NCBI RefSeq assembly: GCF_020873915.1
Contig: NZ_JAHWGP010000034.1
Coordinates: 1-64,000, forward strand
Length of the DNA: 64,000 nt
Direction of reading: 5' to 3'
From: Streptomyces sp. DH5
Lineage (GTDB): Bacteria; Actinomycetota; Actinomycetes; Streptomycetales; Streptomycetaceae
A program made the position numbers and the translations under genes. The first letter of the stretch is position 1; the number at the start of each line of letters is the position of its first letter. Positions 37,745-46,599 of the stretch are shown here, piece by piece. The notes beneath the pieces are model-generated. The model was given only the letters and a program-made list of their open reading frames with translations. It did not search any database and had not been told where the DNA came from.

Positions 37745-39175
37745 TCATGCCCGGGCCGCGGGCGGTGACACCCGCACCGGGCGCCAGGTGGGCGGCAGCA
37801 GAGCGGGCACGTGCGACCCGCGCACCTCGGCGAACTCCGTCGTGGCGTGCATCACTTGCCGCCGTGCCGTGCGCGGGTCGGTCAGGGCCCGCGCGGTCAT
37901 GTGGGCGGCGATCATGCCGACGGCGACGGGGGTGGCGAACGACGTCCCGCTCCACTGGGCGAGCCCCTCGAACATCACCTGGTCCGGCTTGGCGGGACCG
38001 CCGTCGTCGCTCAGGACGCCGTTGTGTCGGGGGTGGAGACAGGTGCAGGGGTAGGTGAAACCGTAGCGGCAGGCGTCGTAGGTGGAGTGCTGGTACACGT
38101 ACGGGACGGGGGTGTCGAAACCGGTGAGGGCGCTGGTGAGGCGCTCGCCGGGCGCGTACGCCTTCACCCAGCCGCCGTGGTTGCTGAAGCAGGCGCCGTG
38201 CTCGCCGTCGCCGCGCAGGGCGCCGACGGACAGCACGGCGTTCTCGTAGCCGGGCAGGTCGGCGTAGGCGGCGGGCCAGAAGGGCGTGGCGCTGCCGTTG
38301 TTGCCGGCGGCGGCGACCAACAGGGTGCGCTGCCTGCGCAGTTCGCGCATGAAGGCGTCGACGCCGAGGAGGCCGTCGGTGCGGCCGTTGGAGGTTCCGG
38401 CGGACAGGCTGATGACGTCGGGCCAGCCGCCCTCGTCGACGGCGTCGAAGAGCTTCTCGCCGAACTCGGACTCCAGGACGGCCCCGGCGTCGTTGAGCGT
38501 GCCGCGCACGGTGATGTCGGTGTTGGGGGCGACGGCGGCGACGAGTCCGGCGATGAACGTGCCGTGGCCGCAGTACTGCCGGAGGATGCCGTCGCCGTCG
38601 CACTCGGCGACCTGGGCGTCGCCGCGGGTGTGGGCGAGCAGCGGGTAGGAGCGGTGGTCGTGCATGAGGCCGGTGTCGACGACGAGGACCCCGACGGCGC
38701 TGTCCGGGTCGTGGTCGCCCTCGGCGGCAGCCGGGTTGGGCCGCGTGCCGGGCGCCACGGGCACGGGCTCGTCGCCGGGACAGGCGTTGACGGCGATCGA
38801 CACCACGTGGTTGCGGCTGATCATCCGGTGTCCCGTGCGGCCCTCGGTCGCCGAGAGGGCGCGCAGCGCGCCCGCCACGGCAGGGTCACCGCTGCCGTCG
38901 CCCCGGCCCGGGTCGGCGACCTGGATGCGGGTGATGCCGGAGCGGTTGGTCTCGGGGCCCGCGCGGCGCACGTGGTCCGGGGCGAGCCCGGCGAAGGTGG
39001 TGAAGTGCTGCCGCACCGTGTCCTCGACGACGCGGGCCTCCTCCCCGTCGCGGGCGAGGACGACACCCTTCTCGTAGAGGAACTCGCCCGCGTCGTCCGG
39101 ACCGATCGCCAGGGGGACGTCGGGCATGGAACGCTGGATCTGCGCGAACTGCTCACGGAATCGCTGTGGTGCCAT
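37745..39175 (-). CDS. Cytoplasmic S8-family (subtilisin-like) serine protease
   Basis: A 476-residue subtilase. The triad is visible: D167 in VLVVDTGLM, H204 in CGHGTFIAG and S412 in SGTSFATP, with the oxyanion asparagine N292 in AAGNNGS. There is no signal peptide or lipobox, so it should act inside the cell. The first 120 residues form a charged domain that may be a pro-region or regulatory part. The insert YDACRYGFTYPCTCLHP has several cysteines. ATG at 39175 follows GGAGGACC. The sigma gene follows after 59 bases, and the CHAT gene is divergent upstream. Confidence 0.87.
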   Translation of the reverse strand: MAPQRFREQFAQIQRSMPDVPLAIGPDDAGEFLYEKGVVLARDGEEARVVEDTVRQHFTTFAGLAPDHVRRAGPETNRSGITRIQVADPGRGDGSGDPAVAGALRALSATEGRTGHRMISRNHVVSIAVNACPGDEPVPVAPGTRPNPAAAEGDHDPDSAVGVLVVDTGLMHDHRSYPLLAHTRGDAQVAECDGDGILRQYCGHGTFIAGLVAAVAPNTDITVRGTLNDAGAVLESEFGEKLFDAVDEGGWPDVISLSAGTSNGRTDGLLGVDAFMRELRRQRTLLVAAAGNNGSATPFWPAAYADLPGYENAVLSVGALRGDGEHGACFSNHGGWVKAYAPGERLTSALTGFDTPVPYVYQHSTYDACRYGFTYPCTCLHPRHNGVLSDDGGPAKPDQVMFEGLAQWSGTSFATPVAVGMIAAHMTARALTDPRTARRQVMHATTEFAEVRGSHVPALLPPTWRPVRVSPPAARA

Positions 39176-39301
39176 GGCGGGTCCTCCACTCGGGTGGCGG
39201 CGGCCGGGGCCGCGGAGCTCTCGTGATGCAGAGCCGGCGGACGCCTTTTTGATACAACATCACGTCTGTGGGGGCTGGTTGCGGAGCACTACCATCGTGG
39301 G

Positions 39302-41908
39302 GTGACAGCCGGAAGCGACTCGGTGCCGGAACTGCTGCCGATGGTGTTCGCCGCACCGGGTGAGGCGCTGGCGAGGGCGGAGGAGGTCCTCAGCGGCCGT
39401 CCCGCGCCGCTGCGCGCCTCCGTCGCCCATCAGGTGATCGGCATCTGGCAGCGGGACTTCGGCGACATGCGGCTCGCCCTGAGCCATCTGCGGCGGGCGC
39501 GAGCCTGGGCGGCACGCGCGGAGTCGGCCGATCGGGAGGCGGACGTCCTCGGCACGCTCGGGGTGGCGCTGGTGCACGCCGGGCGTACCCGGCAGGGCAT
39601 GGACGCCCTGCGCCGGGGCGTCGAGATCGGCAGCGGGCACACCCGGGCCCGGGTGCTGTTCCGGCTGGCGTACTCGTGGTGGGTGCTGGGCCACCACAAG
39701 GAGGCGCTGGAGGACGTACGGCGGGCGATTCCCGTGCTGCGGCAGGCCGATGACGTCATCTGGACGGCGCGTGCGCTGACGCTGCGGGCGACGGTGCACC
39801 TGGCGCTCGGCTCGGTGGACCGGGCGGACTCCGACTTCGCCGCGGCGGAGGCCCTGTGGGAGACCACCGGCCAGGAGCACGACAAGGCGGACGCCGTGGA
39901 GAGCCGGGGCCTGGCGGCGTTCCGCTCGGGTGACGTCCCGGTCGCGCTGCGGCTGCTCGACGAGGCGGAGGAACGGTACGCCAAACTGGGCACGCCCACG
40001 TTCATGCTGAGCATCCGGCGCTGTGAGGTGCTGATGGCGGCGGGGCTCGCGGCGGAGGCGCTGGTCGAGGCGGACACCGCGCTGGGTGCGCTGGACGGGA
40101 TCGGCGGGCAGTCGACGCGCAGGGCGGAGCTGCTGCTGGCCGCCGCGCGGGCGGCCCGGCTGGCGGACGAGCCGCGGACGGCGATCGTGCGGGCGGAGCG
40201 GGCCGTGCGGCTGTTCGCGGGGCAGCGGCGCACCTGGTGGGAGGCGCACGCCCGGCTGGTGCTGATCGGGGCCCGGCACGCGGCGGGACGGCGTTCGGGC
40301 CGGCTGGTCGCGGACGCGGCGGCGGTGGCGGAGCGACTGGTCGCGCTGGGTGCTCCGGCGGCGCCCGAGGCGTCGCTGCTGGCGGGCCGGATCGCGCTGG
40401 ATCTCGGCTGGACCGGGGACGCGGAGCGGCATCTGACGGCCGCCGCGCGCAGCCGGCGCGGCGGGCCACCGCTCGCCCGGATGACGGGCTGGGCGGCCCA
40501 GGCGCTGCGCGCGCAGGCCGCCGGTTCCCCACGCGGGGTGCTGGAGGCCTGCCGGCGCGGTCTGGACGTGCTCGACGACCACCGGATGACCCTGGGCGCC
40601 TCCGAGTTGCGGGCCAGGGCCACCGCGCAGGGCGCCGAGCTGGCCGCGCTCGCGCAGAAGGCCGGCATGGTCTCGGGCGGGCCGCGGCGGCTGCTGGTGT
40701 GGAGCGAGCGCTGGCGGGCCACCGCCCTGTCCGCGCCGCCCACCCGTCCCCCGGCCGACCCGGCGCTGCTCAGCGGCATGACGGCCTACCGGGAGATCGC
40801 CGCCCGCGCGGAGGAGGCGCGGAGGGACGGCAGGCCGGTGCCGGCCCTGGAGCGGGAGCAGCGGCGCCTGGAGCGGGAGATCCGGTCCCGGACCCTGCAC
40901 ATGCGGGGCGCGGCTCCGGACGGCGGGGACCGCTTCGACGTCGGCCGGCTGCTGGCGCGGCTGGGTCAGGACGTACTGCTGGTGGAGCTGGCCGTGCTCG
41001 ACGGGCGGGTGCAGGTCCTGCTGTGCGGGCGGGGCAGGGTGCGCAGGTTCGAGGCGGGGCTGCTGGCGGCGGCCGAGACGGAGGCCGAGCACGTACAGGC
41101 GGGGCTGCGGCGGCTGGCCCACCCGGGGGCTCAGGCGCGGCTGCCGGTGGTGGAGGCGGCGGGCCGGCGGCTGGAGGAGCTGCTGCTGGGCCCGGCCGCG
41201 GCGCACCTCGGGGACGGGCCGGTGGTGATCGTGCCGCCCGGGCGGCTGCACCGGGTGCCCTGGGCGCTGCTGCCCTCGCTGCGGGAACGGGTGCTGAACG
41301 TGTCGCCGTCGGCGAGCAGTTGGCTGCGGGCGAAGGAGACGGCGCCGCCGCGCGGGGGCCGCCAGGTGCTGGTGCGCGGTCCCGGACTGGCGACGGGCGG
41401 CGCGGAGGTGCGGGAACTGGCGGGCCGCTACGCCGGTGCGACGGTCCTGGAGCACGAGGACGCGACGGTCCCGGGGGTGCTGAAGGAGCTGGACGGGGCG
41501 GTGCTGGCGCACATCGCCGCGCACGGTGCGTTCCGCGCGGACGGTCCGTTGTTCTCGTCGCTGCGGATGGCCGACGGTCCGCTGATCGTGCACGACTTCG
41601 AGCGGCTGGACCGCAGCCCGTACCGGATCATCCTGTCGTGCTGCGACACGGCCCGGTTCGCCTCGGTCGGCGCGGACGAACTCCTCGGTCTGGTCACGGC
41701 GTTGCTGCCGCTGGGTACGGCGGGGGTGGTGGCGTGCAGTGCGCCGGTGAACGACGCGGCGGTCGTGCCGCTGATGCTCGCCCTGCACGAGGGCCTGGAC
41801 CGGGGACTCACCCTGGCGGAGGCGCTGCGTGACGCCCGCGGCGCGCAGCCGCGGGACGCGTCGCACCGGGCGACGGGATGGGCGTTCACCGCGTTCGGGG
41901 CGGCGTGA
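39302..41908 (+). CDS. TPR-CHAT protein (caspase-like cysteine protease)
   Basis: An 868-residue protein. Residues 1-450 are helical TPR-type repeats (for example ALEDVRRAIPVLRQADD and ALRLLDEAEERYAKLG). The C-terminal 330 residues form a CHAT domain: the strand PVVIVPPGRLHRVPWALLP, the catalytic histidine H741 in HIAAHGAFR and the cysteine C781 in ILSCCDTARF, followed by VACSAPVNDAAVV. Such proteins are bacterial relatives of caspases and separase. GTG at 39302 is six bases after TACCAT (39290-39295), fitting a leaderless transcript. It is divergent from the subtilase-sigma genes, so a single intergenic region of about 126 bases controls both. Confidence 0.87.
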   Translation: MTAGSDSVPELLPMVFAAPGEALARAEEVLSGRPAPLRASVAHQVIGIWQRDFGDMRLALSHLRRARAWAARAESADREADVLGTLGVALVHAGRTRQGMDALRRGVEIGSGHTRARVLFRLAYSWWVLGHHKEALEDVRRAIPVLRQADDVIWTARALTLRATVHLALGSVDRADSDFAAAEALWETTGQEHDKADAVESRGLAAFRSGDVPVALRLLDEAEERYAKLGTPTFMLSIRRCEVLMAAGLAAEALVEADTALGALDGIGGQSTRRAELLLAAARAARLADEPRTAIVRAERAVRLFAGQRRTWWEAHARLVLIGARHAAGRRSGRLVADAAAVAERLVALGAPAAPEASLLAGRIALDLGWTGDAERHLTAAARSRRGGPPLARMTGWAAQALRAQAAGSPRGVLEACRRGLDVLDDHRMTLGASELRARATAQGAELAALAQKAGMVSGGPRRLLVWSERWRATALSAPPTRPPADPALLSGMTAYREIAARAEEARRDGRPVPALEREQRRLEREIRSRTLHMRGAAPDGGDRFDVGRLLARLGQDVLLVELAVLDGRVQVLLCGRGRVRRFEAGLLAAAETEAEHVQAGLRRLAHPGAQARLPVVEAAGRRLEELLLGPAAAHLGDGPVVIVPPGRLHRVPWALLPSLRERVLNVSPSASSWLRAKETAPPRGGRQVLVRGPGLATGGAEVRELAGRYAGATVLEHEDATVPGVLKELDGAVLAHIAAHGAFRADGPLFSSLRMADGPLIVHDFERLDRSPYRIILSCCDTARFASVGADELLGLVTALLPLGTAGVVACSAPVNDAAVVPLMLALHEGLDRGLTLAEALRDARGAQPRDASHRATGWAFTAFGAA

Positions 41909-41958
41909 AACCGGCGGACGGCGGTGACCCAGGCGTGACGCCGTGACGCCGTGACGAA

Positions 41959-41992
41959 GGGAGCCGCACCGGATGATTCCGGTGCGGCTCCC
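41959..41992. terminator. Hairpin terminator between the CHAT gene and tRNA-Pro
   Basis: Perfect 15-bp arms (41959-41973, GGGAGCCGCACCGGA, and 41978-41992) with a TGAT loop. It follows three short CGTGACGC repeats (41934-41956). Confidence 0.85.
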
Positions 41993-42004
41993 CGTCGACT
42001 TCCG

Positions 42005-42078
<74 letters not shown>

Positions 42079-42214
42079 ATGCGCCGCACACGGTGAACCG
42101 CGTGATCACGCAGGTCAACCCTACCGCATGCGGGCGGTGGCGCCGGTACGCCCTGATCGGTCGCCCGGCCCGCTGCCGGGCTCCGGCCGGCCCTGCGACC
42201 GGTGAACCGCATCT

Positions 42215-42236
42215 TTGTCCTGTCAAAAGGTTGACA
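42215..42236. promoter_or_regulatory. Operator-like dyad upstream of the first Gfo/Idh/MocA gene
   Basis: TTTGTCCTGTCAAAAGG overlaps the dyad TGTCAA-AAGG-TTGACA (42221-42236). The left part resembles TTTGTACTGACAAGA at 45344-45358, so the same regulator may bind both. Confidence 0.5.
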
Positions 42237-42302
42237 TGATCCCGGGTGCGCGCAGAGGGTGAGCGGGCAGCAGGACACGGACCGGGCCGGAGAGAGGCTT
42301 TC

Positions 42303-43472
42303 ATGGTGGATGCACTGGGTGTCGCCGTCGTCGGATTCGGCTGGATGGGGCGGGTGCACACCCAGGCGTACGCGCGGGTCCGCCACCACTATCCGCATCT
42401 CCCCCTGCGTCCGGAGCTGGTCGCGGTCGCCGAGGAGGTGCCGGGCCGGGCCAAGGAGGCCGCGGCGCAGTTCGGGTTCGCCTCGACCGCCCGTGACTGG
42501 CGCGAGGTGGCCGCCGATCCCCGCGTCCGGGCGGTCAGCATCACCGCGCCGAACTTCCTGCACCGTGAGATCGGTGTCGCCATGGCGGAGGCCGGCAAGC
42601 ACATCTGGATCGAGAAGCCGGTGGGTCTCGGCCCCGGGGACGCCCGTGCGGTGGCCGACGCGGTCGCCGGGGCGGGGGTCCAGGGCGCGGTCGGCTTCAA
42701 CTACCGCAACGCGCCCGCCGTGGAGGCGGCCCGGGAGCTGATCGCCTCCGGTGAGATCGGCACGGTCACCCATGTGCGCGTCCGGCTGTTCAGCGACTAC
42801 GCCGCCCACCCCGAGGGTGCCCTCACCTGGCGCTACGAGCGGGAGCGGGGCGGTAGCGGAGTGCTGGGCGATCTGGCGTCGCACGGCGCCGACCTGGCCC
42901 GCTTCCTGCTCGGGGACATCACCTCGCTGACCGCGGACACGGCGGTCTTCCTGCCCGAGCGGGCCCGTCCGGCGGGTGCCACGGCCGGCCACTCCCGTGC
43001 CACGGGCGGCGAACTCGGCCCGGTGGAGAACGAGGACTACGTCAGCTGCCTGCTGCGGTTCGCCTCCGGGGCGCGCGGGGTGCTGGAGGCCTGCCGGGTG
43101 TCGGTGGGCGAGCAGAACAACTACGGCTTCGAGGTGCACGGCACCGAGGGGGCGGTGTTCTGGGACTTCCGCAGGATGAACGAGCTCGGCGTCAGCCGTG
43201 GCGGCGCCTACCAGGACCAGCCCGTCAGCACGGTGTACGTCGGGCCGGGGGACGGGGAGTTCGGCGCCTTCCAGCCGGGGGCGGCGAACGCCATGGGGTA
43301 CGACGATCTCAAGGTGATCGAGGCGTACCGGTTCCTGCGGTCCGTGGCGGAGGGGGTCCCCCAGGGGGCGACCCTGGCGGACGCGGTGCACAGCGCGGTG
43401 GTGCTGGACGCGATGGCACGGTCCGCGGAGAGCGGGGCGTGGGTGACGGTGGGCGGGCCGGGGGTGCTCTGA
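42303..43472 (+). CDS. Gfo/Idh/MocA-family NAD(P)-dependent oxidoreductase
   Basis: A 389-residue dehydrogenase. The Rossmann fold starts VAVVGFGWMGRVHTQAY; the active-site lysine is in IEKPVG, and LGDLASHGADLARFLL carries the catalytic histidine region. It belongs to the sugar/inositol dehydrogenase family. It is the first gene of the inositol-type region and has its own operator-like dyad. ATG at 42303 follows GAGAGAGG; an in-frame start 57 bases upstream lacks a ribosome site. Exact substrate (an inositol stereoisomer or a sugar) is not determined by sequence. Confidence 0.85.
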   Translation: MVDALGVAVVGFGWMGRVHTQAYARVRHHYPHLPLRPELVAVAEEVPGRAKEAAAQFGFASTARDWREVAADPRVRAVSITAPNFLHREIGVAMAEAGKHIWIEKPVGLGPGDARAVADAVAGAGVQGAVGFNYRNAPAVEAARELIASGEIGTVTHVRVRLFSDYAAHPEGALTWRYERERGGSGVLGDLASHGADLARFLLGDITSLTADTAVFLPERARPAGATAGHSRATGGELGPVENEDYVSCLLRFASGARGVLEACRVSVGEQNNYGFEVHGTEGAVFWDFRRMNELGVSRGGAYQDQPVSTVYVGPGDGEFGAFQPGAANAMGYDDLKVIEAYRFLRSVAEGVPQGATLADAVHSAVVLDAMARSAESGAWVTVGGPGVL

Positions 43473-43544
43473 CCGGTTCCCTCGCCCCCGCCGCCCCTTC
43501 CCGTCCCGTCCCTGGGGCCGCGCCCCAGCCCCCCTCGCGTAGTT

Positions 43545-43572
43545 CCCCGCGCCCCTTGTGAGGGGCGCGGGG
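43545..43572. terminator. Common Streptomyces hairpin terminator
   Basis: CCCCGCGCCCCT (43545-43556) and AGGGGCGCGGGG (43561-43572) with a four-base loop, between convergent genes. The sequence GTTCCCCGCGCCCCT is a very frequent terminator element in this genus. Confidence 0.85.
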
Positions 43573-43597
43573 GTGTACCGGCGGCGGTTCCGCCGTC

Positions 43598-44203
43598 TCA
43601 GGCGTTCTCCCTTCGGCCCAGCCAGACCTTGACCGGTAGCAGCACCAGCCACCACCACATGGCGGCGGGCCCGATCAACAGGGTCAGCGGGATGGTCACC
43701 AGGAACACCACCACCGTCGCGCCCAGGTCGACGGCGTAGAGCGTCTCGTCCCGCACGGGCGCCGCCCCGCCGCGCAGCCAGGGGCGGCGGACGACGAGGG
43801 CGGCCAGCGCGATGTGGACCGCGCCGAGGGAGGCGACCGCCGCCGAGTAGATGACCACCGAGACCGGTTCGTCGCCGTACTCGGAGACCAGCGCGGTCGG
43901 GAACGGCAGCAGCGCCGCGAGCCCCAGTCCGAGCATGGTCAGCCCGATCACGTCCCCGTCCACCTGCCGAACGCTGCGGAAGATCGCCCGGTGGTCACGC
44001 CAGAAGCCGGCCAGCACCGCCAGGCTGATCGCGTAGGCGCCCAGGTTGGGCAGCGTGTCGCTCAGGGCCCGGCGGTACTCCTCCGGGTCCAGCCCCTGCG
44101 GCACGGAGATGTCCAGGACCAGCAGGGTGATGGCGATGGCGAACACACCGTCGGCGAGCGCGACGAGCCGTTCGGGTCCGCCGTCCGGGGTCGGTTTCCT
44201 CAT
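43598..44203 (-). CDS. TMEM175-type (DUF1211) membrane channel protein
   Basis: A 201-residue protein with about six transmembrane segments. The N-terminal motif [21 protein letters not shown] is the pore-helix signature of TMEM175/DUF1211 potassium channels; here the usual FSD is LAD. The segment [12 protein letters not shown] and the final WWWLVLLPVKVWLG are also typical. ATG at 44203 or GTG at 44209 may be used; neither has a clear ribosome site. The left breakpoint of the large tandem duplication lies inside this gene at 43845-43850, so its first 119 residues are also present at 50350-50708, while this copy stays whole. Confidence 0.8.
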   Translation of the reverse strand: MRKPTPDGGPERLVALADGVFAIAITLLVLDISVPQGLDPEEYRRALSDTLPNLGAYAISLAVLAGFWRDHRAIFRSVRQVDGDVIGLTMLGLGLAALLPFPTALVSEYGDEPVSVVIYSAAVASLGAVHIALAALVVRRPWLRGGAAPVRDETLYAVDLGATVVVFLVTIPLTLLIGPAAMWWWLVLLPVKVWLGRRENA

Positions 44204-44257
44204 GCGCACGACGGTAGGCAGGCCGGTCCCGGCCCGGTGGCGTACACGCCTGGGCCG

Positions 44258-45292
44258 TCACCCGGCCAACACCGGGGAGGGCATGTTGTAGGGGGTCACC
44301 ACCTGGATGGCGGAGGGCAGGGTGGGGCCGGCCGGCGGCAGGGCGCCGTGGGCGCGCATCACGAGGTGGCAGGCCTCGCGCAGGTCGTGCCGCAGATCGT
44401 GGTGGAGCACGGCGGACAGCCGGTGCTCGCGCAGCAGTCGCGTGTTGTCCTGGTCGAGGTCGTGGGCGACGAACACGGCGCACTCGCGCCCGGCGTCCTC
44501 GAAGGCGCGCAGGGTGGCGATGTTGCCGCCGCCGATCGAGTAGACCGCCCGGATCCCCGGGTCGCGGTCCAGGGCGGCCCGGACCAGGTCGTACTGGGTG
44601 GCGTCCAGGCCCTGGCCTTCGGCGATCTCGACCAGGGCCCGGCCGGGGTGACGGGTGCGCATGGCGCTGCGGAAGCCCATCTCGCGCTCCTCCTCGTTGC
44701 GGAAGGAGCCGCTGGAGAGGCTGGTGAGGACGTTGCCCGGCCGGTCGCCCAGCCACTGCCCCACGAGGTAGGCGGCGGTGGCGCCCGCGGCCCGGTTGTC
44801 GCTGCCGACGTGGCCGATCCGGGAACTGGCGGGCAGGTCCGTCACCAGGGTCACCACCGGGATGCCGGCCGCCGTGAGACGTCCGACGGCGGCGTTGATC
44901 CCGGGGACGTCGGGCGCCTTGAGGAGGACGCCCTGCGAACCGCGCCGGGCGATCCGGTCGAGGACGGCGACCAGTTCCTCCGCCGGGCCGGTCTCGCGGA
45001 AGTGGAAGCGGGAGCGGATCACCGCCGGGTGCAGGGCGGGGAGTTCGGCTTCCAGGGCGGTGCGCACGGCCGTCGAGAAGCGTTCCGGCGACTGCATCAC
45101 GATGTCCACCATGAAGGTGCGGCCGACGAGCCGGACCTGGGTGCGCTGCCGGTCGAGGTCGGCTATCGCCCGGCGCACCTCCTGCGCTGTGCTCTCCCGC
45201 ACTCCTCCGCGGCCGTTGAGGACGCGCTCCACCGTGGCCTCGCTCAACCCTGCCTGACGTGCGATTTCCCTGATCGGGAAGGGGTGGCCCAT
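44258..45292 (-). CDS. LacI-family regulator, copy 1
   Basis: A 344-residue LacI-type regulator. The N-terminal helix-turn-helix is PIREIARQAGLSEATVERVL (about residues 6-25), then a sensor domain with IDYXX-type sugar-binding folds. ATG at 45292 follows AGGAG by seven bases; the longer upstream frame is non-coding. It is divergent from the dioxygenase-SDR-dehydrogenase genes and is their most likely regulator, with inositol or a derivative as effector. It differs from copy 2 at residue 22 (Glu here, Asp there) and residue 50 (Arg here, Ser there). Confidence 0.88.
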   Translation of the reverse strand: MGHPFPIREIARQAGLSEATVERVLNGRGGVRESTAQEVRRAIADLDRQRTQVRLVGRTFMVDIVMQSPERFSTAVRTALEAELPALHPAVIRSRFHFRETGPAEELVAVLDRIARRGSQGVLLKAPDVPGINAAVGRLTAAGIPVVTLVTDLPASSRIGHVGSDNRAAGATAAYLVGQWLGDRPGNVLTSLSSGSFRNEEEREMGFRSAMRTRHPGRALVEIAEGQGLDATQYDLVRAALDRDPGIRAVYSIGGGNIATLRAFEDAGRECAVFVAHDLDQDNTRLLREHRLSAVLHHDLRHDLREACHLVMRAHGALPPAGPTLPSAIQVVTPYNMPSPVLAG

Positions 45293-45344
45293 GCGGCGGC
45301 TCCTGAGGGGTTTTTGATGGCTTCCTGCTGGTTGCTCGAAGGGT

Positions 45345-45356
45345 TTGTACTGACAA
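45345..45356. promoter_or_regulatory. Operator-like dyad between LacI regulator and dioxygenase gene
   Basis: TTGT-ACTG-ACAA forms a short dyad in the 109-base divergent gap; the extended sequence GTTTGTACTGACAAGA resembles the sites at 42215 and 60182-60199. An identical copy is at 51850-51861. Confidence 0.5.
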
Positions 45357-45401
45357 GAATGACACCAGCCGCGTCGCTCCGTGACCTGAAGGGACGACAC
45401 C

Positions 45402-46580
45402 ATGTCCTCCGCCTCCTCTTCCGTGCGGGCCCCCGCGCCGGCCGCCTGGCTGTCCGAGCGGGACTGCGACCTGGACGCGTTGCGCGCCCTGGTCGAGCAG
45501 CAGACCGATCTCGCCGCCCACCCGCACGCCTCCGCCGTCGAGCGGAACGTGCTGCTCTACGACGCGGAGCGGCTCGCCCTCGCCGACCGCCGTACCGTCC
45601 AGGCCGAACTGGTGCGGGCCCTGGCCGACGGCCCCGGCATCGTGGTGGTCCGCGGTGCCTTCCCCGACCCGTCGGTCGTGGACCGCGTCACGGCCGTGTT
45701 CGACGGCCTGATCGCCGAGCAGCGCGCCTCGGGCGCCACGGCCGGTGACCACTTCGCGAAGCCGGGCGCCAACGACCGGGTATGGAACGCCCTGGAGAAG
45801 GCGGCCCTGTACGACCCGCAGGCGTTCGCCGACTACTACGCCAACGACGTGATCGCCCTGGTCTCCTCGGCCTGGCTGGGCCCCGGCTATCAGGTCACCT
45901 CCCAGGTCAACGTGGTCAACCCGGGCGGGGCGGCGCAGACCGTGCACCGCGACTACCACCTCGGCTTCCTCTCCGACGAGACCGCCGCCCGCTACCCCGC
46001 GCACGTGCACCGCCTCTCCCCCGTGCTCACCCTCCAGGGCGCGGTGGCGCACTGCGACATGCCCGTCGAGTCCGGACCCACGCTGTACCTGCCGCACTCG
46101 CAGAAGTACGGGCCCGGCTACCTCGCCTGGCGGCTCCCGGAGTTCCACGCCTACTTCGAGGAGCACCACGTCCAGTTGCCGCTCGCCAAGGGCGACGCGG
46201 TGTTCTTCAACCCGGCGCTCTTCCACGCGGCCGGTGCCAACCACTCGGCGGACATCCGGCGCATGGCCAACCTGCTCCAGGTGTCGTCCGCGTTCGGGCG
46301 GGCCATGGAGAGCGTGGACCGCGAGGCGGTCGCGGGCGCCGTGTACCCGGTGCTGCTGGGCCGCAAGGCGGAGGGAGCCGGGGAGCGGTGGTTGGAGAAC
46401 GTGATCGCCGCGAGCGCCGAGGGCTACGCCTTCCCGACCAACCTCGACAACGACCCGCCGGTCGAGGGCCTGGCCCCGCCCTCGCAGGCCGATGTCGTCC
46501 GCCGTGCGCTGCGCGAGGGATGGACCCCGCGGACGCTGCGCGAGGAACTGCGGGCCGGCACCAAGCGGCGCGCGAGCTGA
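45402..46580 (+). CDS. Phytanoyl-CoA dioxygenase-like Fe(II)/2-oxoglutarate enzyme, copy 1
   Basis: A 392-residue member of the PhyH-type non-heme iron dioxygenases. The iron ligands are visible as H182 and D184 in VHRDYH and a distal histidine H275 in PALFHAAGANHS; an arginine a little later (DIRRMANL) would hold 2-oxoglutarate. The first 80 residues form an extra N-terminal part. ATG at 45402 follows GAAGGGA. It is first in a run with an SDR and an IolG-like dehydrogenase, suggesting it hydroxylates or oxidises a cyclitol-like substrate; the substrate is unknown. Confidence 0.83.
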   Translation: MSSASSSVRAPAPAAWLSERDCDLDALRALVEQQTDLAAHPHASAVERNVLLYDAERLALADRRTVQAELVRALADGPGIVVVRGAFPDPSVVDRVTAVFDGLIAEQRASGATAGDHFAKPGANDRVWNALEKAALYDPQAFADYYANDVIALVSSAWLGPGYQVTSQVNVVNPGGAAQTVHRDYHLGFLSDETAARYPAHVHRLSPVLTLQGAVAHCDMPVESGPTLYLPHSQKYGPGYLAWRLPEFHAYFEEHHVQLPLAKGDAVFFNPALFHAAGANHSADIRRMANLLQVSSAFGRAMESVDREAVAGAVYPVLLGRKAEGAGERWLENVIAASAEGYAFPTNLDNDPPVEGLAPPSQADVVRRALREGWTPRTLREELRAGTKRRAS

Positions 46581-46599
46581 AAGGAACCCGGATCACCTC

